Numbered from the stretch's first letter, positions 26,377 through 35,890 are shown. The stretch is DNA of 64,000 nucleotides from Arthrobacter agilis (GCF_002157505.1 NZ_NFSC01000025.1:62001-126000), one strand, 5' to 3'. Notes: generated from the letters alone by a model not told the origin. Program-made: numbers and translations.

Positions 26377-27197
26377 GTGCTATCACCCTCGGCCCCGCGC
26401 TGCTCTTCTGTCCGGCGGACCGCCCGGAGCGCTACGGCAAGGCCGCCGACCGCGCGGACACCGTCATCCTCGACCTGGAGGACGCGGTCGCGCCCGCGGC
26501 CAAGGGGGCCGCGCGGGCAGCGCTCGCCGAGGCCACGCTCGCTCCCGAGCGCACCGTGGTGCGGCTCAACGCGGTGGGCACAGCGGATTTCGTGCTCGAC
26601 TGCGACGCCGTCCGCCGCACCGGCTACCGCACCGTCATGCTCGCCAAGACGGAATCGCCCGAGCACGTCGCCGCGGTCCGGAAGGCCCTCGGGGACGTCG
26701 AGGTCATCGCCCTCGTCGAGACGGCCCGCGGCGTCGTGGAGGCCGCCGCGATCGCCCGTGCCGACGGCATCACCGCTTTGATGTGGGGTGCCGAGGACCT
26801 CGTCGCCTCGTTGGGCGGCACCTCCAGCCGGACATCCTCCGGCACCTACCGGGCCGTGGCCCTCCATGCCCGCTCGCAGGTGCTCCTTGCGGCTGGGGCG
26901 GCGGGCGTCGGCTGCATCGACGCCGTCTACGTCGATATCGCCGACACCGAGGGCCTCTCTGCCGAGGCCGAGGATGCGGCTGCTTCCGGGTTCGCGGCGA
27001 AGGCCTGCATCCACCCGGGCCAGGTTGCCGCGATCCGTGCCGCTTTCGCCCCCGACGACGCCGAGGTGGAGCGGGCCCGTGCGCTGCTCGCCGCCGCGGA
27101 AAACGAGCGGGGAGTCTTCACCTTCGAGGGGCGCATGGTGGACGAGCCGATCCTCCGCCACGCGCGCAGCATCCTCGCGAGGGCCTCGGGCCGGTAG
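26373..27197 (+). CDS. CitE-like beta-hydroxyacyl-CoA lyase (HpcH/HpaI family)
   Basis: A 274-residue TIM-barrel lyase: [14 protein letters not shown] (about 11-24), [16 protein letters not shown] with metal/CoA contacts, and [11 protein letters not shown]. It resembles M. tuberculosis Rv2498c, a stand-alone CitE known to cleave citramalyl-CoA and (R)-HMG-CoA in itaconate and leucine breakdown. No citrate-lyase alpha or gamma genes are present, so it is not part of a citrate lyase. It would finish leucine degradation by giving acetyl-CoA and acetoacetate, the substrate of the upstream CoA-transferase. GTG start overlaps the MaoC gene by four bases. Confidence 0.85.
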   Translation: MSAITLGPALLFCPADRPERYGKAADRADTVILDLEDAVAPAAKGAARAALAEATLAPERTVVRLNAVGTADFVLDCDAVRRTGYRTVMLAKTESPEHVAAVRKALGDVEVIALVETARGVVEAAAIARADGITALMWGAEDLVASLGGTSSRTSSGTYRAVALHARSQVLLAAGAAGVGCIDAVYVDIADTEGLSAEAEDAAASGFAAKACIHPGQVAAIRAAFAPDDAEVERARALLAAAENERGVFTFEGRMVDEPILRHARSILARASGR

Positions 27198-27261
27198 GGT
27201 CCAGCATCGCTGGAGCGAGGGAGAGCCGGGGCGTCGAAGTCAGCGGAGCCGGAAGCATCTG

Positions 27262-27548
27262 ATCACAGCATGATCGATGCCCCGGATGCCTCGGATGCCT
27301 CGGATGCCCTGGACTCGCCGGATGTTCCGGATGTTCCGGATGCCCTGGATGTTCCGGATGCCCTGGATGCCCTGGATGCCCTGGATGCCCGGGATGCCCG
27401 GATGCGTCGGACGCGCCGGGTGTCCAGGATGCCCTGGACGCGCCCGGTAGCTGCGGATGCCGGGGATGCCCCGGACGCGCCGGTGGCCGGTTGTCCGGGA
27501 CGCCTTGGACGCCCTGGACGCCCTGGACGCGCCCGGTAGCTGCGGATG
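27262..27548. repeat. Degenerate 9-bp repeat region (GATGCCCTG/GATGTTCCG)
   Basis: The 480-base gap between the CitE-like gene and the HNH gene is mostly short repeats. From about 27275 to 27410 the nonamers GGATGCCCT, GGATGCCTC and GGATGTTCC follow one another many times, and a 29-base segment at 27431-27459 recurs exactly at 27520-27548. Reading frames through it give only low-complexity DAxDAL or GHPGHP peptides without ribosome binding sites; I treat it as non-coding. Confidence 0.8.
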
Positions 27549-27677
27549 TCCGGCCGGTAGCCGTGGCCGGACGGGTGCCCTGCATTCCGGTCTGTCTGCT
27601 GGTCGACCGACGCGCGGGAGCCCGCCTCGAGGCTTGCTGAATTTGCTCGGGAGCGCGGTCCCTTACGGCTTCGCTCG

Positions 27678-29213
27678 TCAGAAGGGCGGCAGAGATTCGG
27701 CGTGGGGCATGCGTTCAGTGCGCATCGCCGTCCCGAGATCGTTCATGATTCGGGCGGTCGCCGATGATCGCGAGTCCACGGGTGGTGGTTCGGGCGGCGT
27801 CGAATAGATCCGACCGCCCGGCGACAGCCAGGCCAGTCCGCCATCAGGATCGGGAGTCGGCGTCCAGTCGGTCCGGTGCTTCATCATGTGATGGCGCCTG
27901 CAGACGGGATAGAGGTTGTCCGCATTGGTGGAGCCGTCGTCGGCCCACGACATCAAATGATCAAGGTCGCAGCGGCTGGCGGGGCGGGAGCAGCCGTAGA
28001 AGCTGCATGTCTTCTCCCGGAGCTGAATCCAGGTCCGTAGGTCCTCGCTCGGTCGGTACCGCGTCCGGTCGAGGCCCAGGATGGCACCCGTATAGGGGTG
28101 GGTGAGCAGACGCAGCCAGGAGGTGGCGTTCCCGGCCAGTCGGCGGGCCGCCTCGGCCGGGATCGGTCCGTAGCCCTCGAGTTCGCCAGGCTCATCAGTG
28201 AGCCCCATCAGCGAGAACACCGGGACGGTGACCACGATCTTCGCCGTGGAAGAGCGCACCCCGTGCCCGGCATGATCCCCTTCAGCACAGCCACCCTCGG
28301 CGCTTCCGCACCGGCAACTCCCGCCCGAGCCAGGTGCCACGCCGGTTGGTCCGGCGACGCCGAGCAGCATGTCGGCCAGGACGTCGGCCCGCAGCTGTGG
28401 CAGCGTCCGCGGATTATCGACGCTCCGCAGGGTGCGGGCAGCCGCATCCACCGTGGTGTGGACGGCCAATGCCTGCTCCGCCGGCAGGTAGGCGCTCAGC
28501 CAGGCCATCCCGTCGCGGTCCGGTTCGAACACCACGCAGCGATCGGCCACCGCTCGCACCCGGCGGGCGGTCAGCGTCTCGGGATGGAGCCTTTCGCGCA
28601 GCCGCCGGCACCGCGCGGTGAGCCTTGGACGGTTCAGATCCCCTGCGACCCTCAGGATCTCGCTCTCGAACGCGGCGACAGCCTCGTCCGGAAGGGTGCG
28701 GGACTGCTCGACGATGACCGATGCCCGCCCGGAGCAGATGCCACCCTTCTCCAGGGCCGCTAGTGTGGCCGTCAACGGGCCGGTCAACACCAGTGACTCC
28801 GAGACGAGCCGGGCCGCTGACCCTTCGGACAGCTTCAGCAGCGCTGCAGTCTCGGCGACCGTCTCGGTGAAGGCCAGGGACGAGGCCGGACCGGACCAGG
28901 AGTGGTGGTCTGGATTGCTGAAGGTGTGGACCCGGGCGACCAGGCGGGCCCGCTGCGCAGCGGCCCAGGACGCCAGCCGGTCTGCGGCCCGCAGGAGATC
29001 GAGCGTGACCGCCAGGCTCGGCGATTCCGCAAGCCCGGATCCGGCGTCCTGCAGCTGGCCCAGTAGGCCGTACGGCGAAGCAGCTTCGACGGCCGCACGG
29101 GCGTGCTCGTCGATTGCGGCGTCGTCGAAACCCGCGGCGTCCAGCAGCGACTCGAAGGAATCCACGGGCCAGCCTTGAAGCGCCTCGTCGTAGGCGTCCT
29201 CAAGATCGAGCAT
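27678..29213 (-). CDS. DUF222 / HNH endonuclease-domain protein (13E12 repeat family)
   Basis: An approximately 511-residue protein of the actinobacterial DUF222 family: helical N-terminal two thirds (DLLRAADRLASWAAAQRARLVARV and LTARCRRLRERLHP are typical) and a C-terminal HNH nuclease fold, visible as RCDLDHLMSW followed by NLYPVCRRHHMMKH. The family is multicopy in many actinobacteria; function is not established, though the nuclease motif is intact here. The ATG at 29213 has GGAG six bases upstream; an ATG at 29231 would add six residues. It lies beside a repeat-rich gap and is likely an accessory insertion between the leucine operon and dxr. Confidence 0.88.
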   Translation of the reverse strand: MLDLEDAYDEALQGWPVDSFESLLDAAGFDDAAIDEHARAAVEAASPYGLLGQLQDAGSGLAESPSLAVTLDLLRAADRLASWAAAQRARLVARVHTFSNPDHHSWSGPASSLAFTETVAETAALLKLSEGSAARLVSESLVLTGPLTATLAALEKGGICSGRASVIVEQSRTLPDEAVAAFESEILRVAGDLNRPRLTARCRRLRERLHPETLTARRVRAVADRCVVFEPDRDGMAWLSAYLPAEQALAVHTTVDAAARTLRSVDNPRTLPQLRADVLADMLLGVAGPTGVAPGSGGSCRCGSAEGGCAEGDHAGHGVRSSTAKIVVTVPVFSLMGLTDEPGELEGYGPIPAEAARRLAGNATSWLRLLTHPYTGAILGLDRTRYRPSEDLRTWIQLREKTCSFYGCSRPASRCDLDHLMSWADDGSTNADNLYPVCRRHHMMKHRTDWTPTPDPDGGLAWLSPGGRIYSTPPEPPPVDSRSSATARIMNDLGTAMRTERMPHAESLPPF

Positions 29214-29494
29214 GAACGCTCCGCTGATCATGCTTCATCCAATCCCCCGCCGCCGACATTTTGGACGATCGGTGCAGGGCCAGAAGCGGCGCTCCACGAG
29301 GCGGAGCGCGCCGGCCATCGGGGTGCTGGAAGTGGCCCGCTCGCTGAGTGGAAGCCACGCGTCGTCGCGGTCCAGAATCCCCGCCCGCCGCCCAGCTGGG
29401 TCAGACGCCTGCAGCAAACCCGAAACTGCCTTCGGCCACGGCGTTCCGCGGAACCGGGAGGATGGACGCCGTCAACCTGCGGGATACTGAGGCC

Positions 29495-30781
29495 ATGGAT
29501 TTCAGCAACCCCTCCCGGCAGCACCGGCGCGTCTCCATCCTCGGTTCCACCGGCTCCATCGGGACCCAGGCACTCGACGTGATCGCCGCGGCTCCCGACC
29601 GCTTCAGCGTCGCCGGCCTCAGCGCCGGCGGGCGGAACCTGGAGCTTCTCGCCCGCCAGGCCGTGGCGGTCCGGGCTCCCGCCGTCGGGGTCGCCTCCGC
29701 GTCTGAGGCGGACCTCGACCGCGCGATCGCGCGGGCCGCCGACGCTGCCGGCGTCACCGGCTACGCACCTGAGCTCTTCGCCGGTGAGGGGGCCGCAGCC
29801 GAGGTCGCGGCCTGGCCCGACGCCGACGTGGTCCTGAACGGCATCACCGGATCGATCGGCCTGGAGCCGACCCTTGCCGCGCTCGCGGCCGGACACCTGC
29901 TCGCACTGGCCAACAAGGAGTCGCTGATCGCCGGGGGAGCACTCGTGCGTGCGGCGGCCGCCCCGGGGCAGCTCGTTCCTGTCGATTCGGAGCACTCCGC
30001 CATCGCCCAGGCGCTCCGCGGCGGCACCGCGGACGAGGTGGACCGCCTGGTCCTCACGGCGTCCGGTGGCCCGTTCCGTGGTCGGACACGCGCGCAGCTG
30101 CAGGACGTCACCCCGGCGCAGGCCCTCGCCCACCCGACGTGGGACATGGGCCGGGTGATCAGCACCAACTCCGCCTCGATGGTCAACAAGGCCCTCGAGG
30201 TGATCGAGGCGCACCTCCTCTTCGACATCCCGCTGGAGCGGATCGACGTCGTCGTCCACCCGCAGTCCGTGATCCACTCGATGGTGCAGTTCATCGACGG
30301 TTCCACGCTGGCCCAGGCCTCGCCGCCCGACATGCGCCTCCCGATCGCGCTCGGGATCGGCTGGCCGTTCCGGGTACCGGGTTCAGCGCGTGCCTGCGAC
30401 TGGAGCCGGCCCGCCGAGTGGACCTTCGAGCCGCTGGACGAGGAGGCCTTCCCGGCGATCTCGCTCGCCAAGCGCGCAGCAGCCGAGGGCGGAACACGCA
30501 TGGCCGTCTACAACGCCGCGAACGAGGAGGCCGTGGAGGCCTTTCACAGGGGAGCCATAGGTTTTCCTGACATCGTGGACACGGTGGCCGCCGTGGTCGA
30601 CGACCAGCGTGCCAGAGAAAGCGCGGGTGCCGGTGGCGCGCTGAGCCTGGCGGCGGTCCTCGATGCAGAGCGCTGGGCACGGGCGAGCGCCCGGGTCCGT
30701 TGTGGCCTCGAGGAAACTCCCCTGGGGTCGCTGCTGCCGGATACGGCAGCCCGTTCGGAAGGCCAGAAGGAAAAGCTGTGA
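29495..30781 (+). CDS. dxr: 1-deoxy-D-xylulose 5-phosphate reductoisomerase
   Basis: DXR converts DXP to 2-C-methyl-D-erythritol 4-phosphate with NADPH, the committed step of the MEP isoprenoid pathway. The protein (428 residues) has the nucleotide-binding start [18 protein letters not shown], the substrate/metal segment [14 protein letters not shown] and the flexible loop region [19 protein letters not shown] 29495 begins six bases after a GATACT box, so the transcript may be leaderless; ATG 29462 has its Shine-Dalgarno too close. The stop overlaps the protease gene by four bases. ispG, a later pathway gene, lies 3 kb downstream. Confidence 0.94.
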   Translation: MDFSNPSRQHRRVSILGSTGSIGTQALDVIAAAPDRFSVAGLSAGGRNLELLARQAVAVRAPAVGVASASEADLDRAIARAADAAGVTGYAPELFAGEGAAAEVAAWPDADVVLNGITGSIGLEPTLAALAAGHLLALANKESLIAGGALVRAAAAPGQLVPVDSEHSAIAQALRGGTADEVDRLVLTASGGPFRGRTRAQLQDVTPAQALAHPTWDMGRVISTNSASMVNKALEVIEAHLLFDIPLERIDVVVHPQSVIHSMVQFIDGSTLAQASPPDMRLPIALGIGWPFRVPGSARACDWSRPAEWTFEPLDEEAFPAISLAKRAAAEGGTRMAVYNAANEEAVEAFHRGAIGFPDIVDTVAAVVDDQRARESAGAGGALSLAAVLDAERWARASARVRCGLEETPLGSLLPDTAARSEGQKEKL

Positions 30782-32121
30782 CTGTTCTCTTGTTCATCGC
30801 CGGCGTGCTCTTCGTCGTGATCGGGATCGCGGCGTCGATCGCGCTGCACGAGGTGGGCCACCTGGTGCCCGCGAAGCTCTTCCGGGTCCGTGTCACGCAG
30901 TACATGATCGGCTTCGGTCCCACGATCTGGTCCCGGCGCCGCGGAGAGACCGAGTACGGGCTCAAGGCGATTCCGGCAGGCGGATACGTCTCCATGGTGG
31001 GCATGTTCCCGCCCGCGACGACGGAGTCCGGTGCGGTACGGCAGTCCAGCACCGGTGTCTTCCAGCAGCTCACCGACGATGCCCGCCAGGCCGCCGCCGA
31101 ACAGTTGCAGCCCGGGGACGAGAACCGCGTCTTCTACAAGCTGCCCATCTGGAAGCGGATCGTCATCATGCTCGGCGGGCCGCTGATGAACCTCCTGATC
31201 GGGACGGTCCTGTTCGCCGTGCTCATCATGGGTTTCGGCACCGCCCAGGCGACCACGACGGTGTCCGAGGTCTACCGTTGCGTGGTGCCGGCAAGCCAGC
31301 AGGCGGCCACAGGCCAGACCGACTGTGCCCCCGATGATCCCGCCGCTCCCGCCTTCGACGCGGGCCTCGAGCCGGGGGACCGCGTCGTCGCCTTCGACGG
31401 CAGGGAGGTGACGAACTGGGACGAGTTCTCCGGCTGGATCCGCGATGCAGCGGGACGCGAGGTCGGTATCACTGTGGTGCGTGACGGCGAGACCCTCGAT
31501 TCCACCATCACGCCCCTGCTGACGGAACGGCCGGTCACGACGGCCGACGGCGCCGTCGAGGTCGACGACGAAGGCAACGCCGTGACGCAGGAGGTCGGGT
31601 TCATCGGTGTCGGGTCGACGCAGGAGCTGGTGCCGCAGCCGGCGAGCGCGGTGCTCCCGGCCGTCGGCGACTCGTTGGCCCGCGTGGCGGGAGTGGTCCT
31701 GAATCTCCCGCAGCGCGTCGTCGAGGTCGGCCAGGCGGCGTTCTCGGATGCGCCGCGTGATCCGGAGGGCCCCATCAGCGTGGTGGGCGTCGGCAGGATC
31801 GCGGGGGAGATCTCCGCGATGGAGGAGATCCCCGTAGTCTCCCGAGCAGCGACGCTCGTCGGACTCGTCGCCGGCGTGAACCTCGCCCTGTTCGTGTTCA
31901 ACCTGGTCCCGCTTCTCCCGCTCGACGGCGGGCATGTGGCGGGAGCGCTCTGGGAGGGGCTCCGCCGCGGGATCGCCCGCCTGCTGAAGCGGCCGGACCC
32001 GGGGCCCTTCGACATGGCCAAGCTCCTGCCGCTCACCTACGCCGTGGCGATCCTGCTCATGGGTATGGGTGTCCTGCTCATCTACGCCGATATCGTGAAG
32101 CCGGTCGACCTCTTCGGCTGA
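30778..32121 (+). CDS. Site-2 intramembrane metalloprotease (M50, Rip1/RseP-like)
   Basis: A 447-residue zinc protease that cleaves membrane anchors such as anti-sigma factors. The first membrane segment carries the zinc motif HEVGH (residues 24-28); the second zinc ligand lies in [13 protein letters not shown] (about residue 375), and a PDZ domain occupies the middle ([20 protein letters not shown]). Four transmembrane segments are predictable. GTG start overlaps dxr (GTGA), GAAGGA upstream. The dxr-rip-ispG cluster is conserved in actinobacteria, including M. tuberculosis (Rv2870c-Rv2868c). Confidence 0.93.
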   Translation: MTVLLFIAGVLFVVIGIAASIALHEVGHLVPAKLFRVRVTQYMIGFGPTIWSRRRGETEYGLKAIPAGGYVSMVGMFPPATTESGAVRQSSTGVFQQLTDDARQAAAEQLQPGDENRVFYKLPIWKRIVIMLGGPLMNLLIGTVLFAVLIMGFGTAQATTTVSEVYRCVVPASQQAATGQTDCAPDDPAAPAFDAGLEPGDRVVAFDGREVTNWDEFSGWIRDAAGREVGITVVRDGETLDSTITPLLTERPVTTADGAVEVDDEGNAVTQEVGFIGVGSTQELVPQPASAVLPAVGDSLARVAGVVLNLPQRVVEVGQAAFSDAPRDPEGPISVVGVGRIAGEISAMEEIPVVSRAATLVGLVAGVNLALFVFNLVPLLPLDGGHVAGALWEGLRRGIARLLKRPDPGPFDMAKLLPLTYAVAILLMGMGVLLIYADIVKPVDLFG

Positions 32122-32123
32122 TC

Positions 32124-32162
32124 GGTTGTATTTCAGAATTCAACCCCATACGGTTGATGAAT
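32124..32162 (+). promoter_or_regulatory. Leaderless promoter with three GGTTG half-sites
   Basis: TTGTAT (32126-32131) and TACGGT (32149-32154) are 17 bases apart, and the ATG follows the -10 by six bases. Three related half-sites cover it: GGTTGTATT (32124-32132), its near complement AATTCAACC (32137-32145), and GGTTGATGA (32152-32160). This looks like an operator over the promoter and start codon, possibly for autoregulation. Confidence 0.5.
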
Positions 32163-32784
32163 GTTCGTCCTCACGATCGACCAGGCGGGCAGCCGTTCCT
32201 CGGAGGATCGCGTGCCGGAACTGCTCGACCTCCTGCACCCCATTCCCACGGTGCTGCCTTGGGAGCGGTCCGTCGGTGACGAGGCGCAGGGCGTCGTCGC
32301 CTCCGCGGCTGACGTCGTCGAGGCCGCGATGCTCTGCCTGCGTGCGGGTGGCTGGTACGTCGGCATCGGCATCGGAGAGGTGGAGCGGCCTTTCCCTGCC
32401 TCGCCCCGGGAGGGTCGAGGGTCGGCCTTCGTCGCTGCCCGGAAAGCCGTCGACCGCGCCAAGAAGACGGGGGACCGCGCGCCCCTCGCCGTCGAGGGGC
32501 CAGATGGTCGGGCCGACGGCGCAGGGGAGGCGGAGGGAGTGCTCGCGCTGCTCGGCCGGCACGTCATGGGCCGCTCGGAGGCCGAGTGGCGCATCCTCGA
32601 CCTCCTCCAGCCCGGCGAGCGCGGCACGCAGACAGCCGTGGCACGGACGCTCGGCATCAGCCCGCAGGCCGTGAGCAAGGCCGCGGCCCGCGCCGCCTGG
32701 CACGAGGAGCACGCCGTACGGCCCGCAGCCGCCCGCCTCCTAACCTGGGCGAATGACGGCGTCACCGACGGGACGATCGCCTAG
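32161..32784 (+). CDS. SatD-like protein with C-terminal helix-turn-helix
   Basis: A 207-residue protein resembling the SatD family: FVLTIDQAGSRSS at the N terminus, GDEAQGVVASA (about 43-53), WYVGIGIGEVE (about 67-77) and GSAFVAARKAVDRAKK (about 90-105) align with that family's conserved blocks. The C-terminal part contains a helix-turn-helix-like segment, TAVARTLGISPQAVSKAA (about 160-177), which suggests DNA binding. The biochemical role is unknown. It starts at an apparently leaderless ATG inside repeated half-sites and is followed by a small membrane protein, a pairing known for SatD-type genes. Recognition is by eye; confidence in the family is moderate. Confidence 0.65.
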   Translation: MFVLTIDQAGSRSSEDRVPELLDLLHPIPTVLPWERSVGDEAQGVVASAADVVEAAMLCLRAGGWYVGIGIGEVERPFPASPREGRGSAFVAARKAVDRAKKTGDRAPLAVEGPDGRADGAGEAEGVLALLGRHVMGRSEAEWRILDLLQPGERGTQTAVARTLGISPQAVSKAAARAAWHEEHAVRPAAARLLTWANDGVTDGTIA

Positions 32785-32804
32785 CCGCCGTCGTCGTCCC
32801 GCCA

Positions 32805-32869
32805 CCGTCGAGACGACACAAAAGACCATTTAAGAACCGTTTTAGCGGTCGTATGTGTCCTTTCGACGG
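32805..32869. repeat. Long imperfect inverted repeat
   Basis: Two 23-base arms, 32805-32827 and 32847-32869, pair at 19 of 23 positions around a 19-base AT-richer centre (ATTTAAGAACCGTTTTAGC). It lies in the 183-base gap between the SatD-like and membrane-protein genes. It may be a structured terminator or attenuator; scattered mismatches and the lack of a following T run make a simple terminator doubtful. Confidence 0.7.
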
Positions 32870-32967
32870 CTCGTCGGGACCGGAAGCGGGGGAGCACTCC
32901 GTTGGGGGTGCGGTGCGGTAGACAGGAACTGCGGTAATCGGGGACAACGGAACCAGAAGGAGGCTCG

Positions 32968-33417
32968 GTGGACGCACTGTGGATCGCGGTGGCGCTGCTC
33001 GTGGCGGGCGGCATCGGCTCACCCGTGACCATGCTCGTTCTGCGTCTGGCCCGTTCGGTGGACACCGCGGAACGGCGCCGCGAGGAGCTGCCCGAGCCGG
33101 CGGACCAGCCCCAGTTCGACCTCCCCGCTCCACCTGCCGATCCGCCCCAGGCGCCGGTCGACGCCCTGCCGCCGGGCGTGCTCCGCGGAGGGCTGGTCAT
33201 CGGCGTGCTGGAGCGGCTCGCAGTGACCGTCGCCATCCTCGGCGGGCAACCGGTCGCCATCGCGTACGTCGTCGCGGTCAAGGCGCTGGGGCGCTACGCC
33301 GAACTCAAGGAGACACCCGCGGCGTCCGAGCGGTTCATCATCGGCACGCTGGCCTCGATGCTCTGGGCTGCGGGCGTGGCGACGATCATCAAGGTCTACC
33401 TGCTGCCGGTCCCGTAG
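32968..33417 (+). CDS. Small membrane protein, unknown function
   Basis: A 149-residue protein with an N-terminal transmembrane helix (residues 4-26), a Pro-rich charged linker (RRREELPEPADQ, then PPADPPQAP) and two further hydrophobic segments (about 73-103 and 122-145). I do not recognise a named family. GTG start at 32968 with an excellent AGAAGGAGG site. It follows the SatD-like gene in the same direction, separated by an inverted repeat, so the two may be functionally linked. Confidence 0.7.
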   Translation: MDALWIAVALLVAGGIGSPVTMLVLRLARSVDTAERRREELPEPADQPQFDLPAPPADPPQAPVDALPPGVLRGGLVIGVLERLAVTVAILGGQPVAIAYVVAVKALGRYAELKETPAASERFIIGTLASMLWAAGVATIIKVYLLPVP

Positions 33418-33420
33418 GGT
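33415..33420 (+). promoter_or_regulatory. -10 element of a leaderless YciI gene
   Basis: TAGGGT overlaps the stop codon of the preceding gene and ends exactly seven bases before the YciI ATG, the spacing of actinobacterial leaderless promoters. Confidence 0.45.
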
Positions 33421-33427
33421 GAAGGCC

Positions 33428-33718
33428 ATGAGTATCTTCGCCGTCGAGTACGTCTACAACCCCGACCAGAACGACCTCCGCGCCGAGCACCGGCCGGCCC
33501 ACCGGGCATGGCTGCAGGGGCTCGTGGAGCAGGGCCGCGTCCTGGCCTCCGGTCCCTTCACGGATGGCACGGGTGCCCTCCTGGTCTTCTCCGCCGAGAC
33601 CGAGGCGGACCTCAACCAGCTCGTGAGCCAGGACCCGTTCGCCGTCGCCGGAGCCATCGCCGCCGTCAAGACCATCGGGTGGAACCCTGTCGTCGGAGCA
33701 TTCCGCGACCTCGTGTGA
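33428..33718 (+). CDS. YciI-family protein
   Basis: A 96-residue dimeric ferredoxin-like protein of the YciI/YCII family: FAVEYVYNPDQNDLRAEHRPAHRAW contains the conserved His region, followed by GRVLASGPFTDGTGALLVF and the DPFAVAGAI segment. Family members are small cytosolic proteins, some resembling muconolactone isomerases; no function is established. The ATG at 33428 lies seven bases after a TAGGGT box, favouring leaderless translation; GTG at 33419 would add three residues. It precedes ispG by about 100 bases. Confidence 0.85.
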   Translation: MSIFAVEYVYNPDQNDLRAEHRPAHRAWLQGLVEQGRVLASGPFTDGTGALLVFSAETEADLNQLVSQDPFAVAGAIAAVKTIGWNPVVGAFRDLV

Positions 33719-33817
33719 CCTGGATCGCCACAGCGCCGTCGGCCGCCAGGACGGGTGGATAATGAAATCAAGAATCTCGTCAGACGTGCGGTCAAGACCG
33801 CCAGCATGGAGGATGTT

Positions 33818-34984
33818 TTGACCTCGGTCAACCTAGGAATGCCAGCAGCACCGCCGCCCGTCCTCGCCCCCCGGCGCAAGACCCGCCAGATCAAGGTCGG
33901 ATCGGTGGGCGTCGGATCGGATTCCCCGATCAGCATCCAGTCGATGACCACCACCCCCACCACGGACATCAACGCGACGCTGCAGCAGATCGCGGAACTG
34001 ACCGCCACCGGCTGTGACATCGTCCGCGTGGCCTGCCCGTCCGCGGACGACGCCGCCGCGCTCCCGATCATCGCAAAGAAGTCCCAGATCCCCGTGATCG
34101 CCGACATCCACTTCCAGCCGAAGTACGTCTTCGCCGCGATCGACGCCGGCTGCGCGGCTGTGCGCGTCAACCCCGGCAACATCCGGAAGTTCGACGACCA
34201 GGTCAAGGAGATCGCTGCAGCCGCGAAGGCCGCGGGCACCTCCATCCGCATCGGCGTCAACGCCGGCTCGCTGGACCCGCGCCTCATGGAGAAGTACGGG
34301 AAGGCCACGCCCGAGGCCCTCGTCGAGTCCGCCGTCTGGGAAGCGTCCCTCTTCGAGGAGCACGACTTCCACGACTTCAAGATCTCCGTGAAGCACAACG
34401 ACCCCGTGATCATGGTCCGGGCCTACGAGCTGCTCGCCGAGCGCGGCGACTGGCCCCTGCACCTCGGCGTGACCGAGGCCGGACCGGCCTTCCAGGGCAC
34501 GATCAAGTCCGCGACCGCCTTCGGGGCGCTCCTGTCCAAGGGCATCGGCGACACCATCCGCGTCTCCCTCTCGGCCCCGCCGGTCGAGGAGATCAAGGTG
34601 GGCAACCAGATCCTGCAGTCGCTCAACCTGCGTCCCCGCAAGCTCGAGATCGTCTCCTGCCCGTCCTGCGGCAGGGCCCAGGTGGACGTCTACACGCTCG
34701 CCGAGGAGGTCACCGCCGGTCTCGAGGGCATGGAGGTCCCGCTGCGTGTGGCCGTCATGGGCTGCGTCGTCAACGGACCGGGCGAGGCCCGCGAAGCCGA
34801 CCTGGGTGTCGCGTCCGGCAACGGCAAGGGGCAGATCTTCGTTCGGGGCCAGGTCATCAAGACTGTCCCCGAGGACCAGATCGTTGAGACACTCATCGAG
34901 GAAGCGATGCGGCTCGCAGAGGAAATGGGTGAGGCTGATGGCGAAACTGCTGGCCAGGGTGGCCCCATGGTTACCGTTAGCTAG
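33818..34984 (+). CDS. ispG: 4-hydroxy-3-methylbut-2-enyl diphosphate synthase
   Basis: IspG (GcpE) makes HMBPP from MEcPP with a [4Fe-4S] cluster, the penultimate MEP-pathway step. The 388-residue protein shows the TIM-barrel blocks [23 protein letters not shown] and VRVNPGNI, and the cluster cysteines in [11 protein letters not shown] and [10 protein letters not shown] chose the TTG start at 33818: GGAGGA lies four bases upstream, and the resulting N terminus [19 protein letters not shown] is the usual one; an earlier ATG at 33755 has no site. The 3' end overlaps the acetyltransferase gene by 47 bases. Confidence 0.92.
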   Translation: MTSVNLGMPAAPPPVLAPRRKTRQIKVGSVGVGSDSPISIQSMTTTPTTDINATLQQIAELTATGCDIVRVACPSADDAAALPIIAKKSQIPVIADIHFQPKYVFAAIDAGCAAVRVNPGNIRKFDDQVKEIAAAAKAAGTSIRIGVNAGSLDPRLMEKYGKATPEALVESAVWEASLFEEHDFHDFKISVKHNDPVIMVRAYELLAERGDWPLHLGVTEAGPAFQGTIKSATAFGALLSKGIGDTIRVSLSAPPVEEIKVGNQILQSLNLRPRKLEIVSCPSCGRAQVDVYTLAEEVTAGLEGMEVPLRVAVMGCVVNGPGEAREADLGVASGNGKGQIFVRGQVIKTVPEDQIVETLIEEAMRLAEEMGEADGETAGQGGPMVTVS

Positions 34985-35840
34985 GCCCCAGCCCGATCCT
35001 GAAGGGCCCTGGTCCTTCCGCGTCCTCGGCGAGGAGGACACGAGGGACCTCTGGTCGATCGTCGCCGCCGACCCGGTGGCCAACGTGTTCGTCGCATCCC
35101 ACCTCGAGTCCATGGGCACGGCGGCGCCGTCGTTCTCCGGCGGCGAGATCATCGGCATGTTCCGGCACAACGAGTTGCGCGCCGCCTGCTGGGCCGGTGT
35201 GAACCTCGTGCCGATCGGCGTGACGGACGAGACCGGCGCCATCTTCGGCGACCACCTCGGCCGGTCGGGCCGGACGTTCTCGTCGATCTTCGGGCTCTCC
35301 GAGGGCGTCATGGACCTGTGGTCGACGCTTGAGGACTACAGTGCCGAGCCGTTCGACGTGCGCCCCACGCAGCCGCTCATGGCCATCGACACGGACCCGC
35401 TGCTCGCCCCTGCGCCGGACCTCCGGTTCACGCGGCCCGACGAACTCGACCGCCTGCTGCCCGCCTGCGCCGCGATGTTCGAGGAGGAAGTGGGCTACTC
35501 GCCGTTCATCGGCGGGTCGGACCACTACCGGCGCCGCGTCGCGTCCCTCATCAGCCGGAAGCACTCGCTCGCCGCGTTCGGCGACGACGGCGAGGTGGTC
35601 TTCAAGGCCGAACTGGGCACGGTGTCGTCCCAGGCCGTGCAGGTGCAGGGTGTCTGGATGAACCCCGACCACCGGGGCAGGGGACTCAGCGCCGCCTACA
35701 TGGCCGCCGTCGTCGTCGCCGCCCGCTCGCTGGCGCCGACCGTGAGCCTCTACGTGAACTCCTACAACGCCCGGGCTCTCGCGGCCTACAAGCGTGTGGG
35801 CTTCGAGCAGGTGGACACGTTCGCGACGATCCTCTTCTGA
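34938..35840 (+). CDS. GNAT-family acetyltransferase with DUF4081 N-terminal region
   Basis: A 300-residue protein: the first half (about 30-150) resembles the DUF4081 domain, and the C-terminal half is a GNAT domain with [20 protein letters not shown] (acetyl-CoA binding R/Q-x-x-G-x-G) and [19 protein letters not shown]. The acceptor is unknown. The ATG at 34938 lies inside ispG; GGTGAGG stands six bases upstream. The 47-base overlap implies translational coupling, and the ispG-acetyltransferase-proS order is common in actinobacteria (M. tuberculosis Rv2867c beside Rv2868c). Confidence 0.86.
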   Translation: MAKLLARVAPWLPLARPQPDPEGPWSFRVLGEEDTRDLWSIVAADPVANVFVASHLESMGTAAPSFSGGEIIGMFRHNELRAACWAGVNLVPIGVTDETGAIFGDHLGRSGRTFSSIFGLSEGVMDLWSTLEDYSAEPFDVRPTQPLMAIDTDPLLAPAPDLRFTRPDELDRLLPACAAMFEEEVGYSPFIGGSDHYRRRVASLISRKHSLAAFGDDGEVVFKAELGTVSSQAVQVQGVWMNPDHRGRGLSAAYMAAVVVAARSLAPTVSLYVNSYNARALAAYKRVGFEQVDTFATILF

Positions 35841-35890
35841 GGAGGGGTCGTGGGCGCGGTGGCCCGCGGCCGGACGCCTAGCGGACCCGC

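Noticed and set aside
27118..27585. Collagen-like GHPGHP protein on the minus strand, or DALDAL protein on the plus strand
   Set aside because: Both are translations of the same 9-bp DNA repeats, lack ribosome binding sites, and overlap the citE end on one side.
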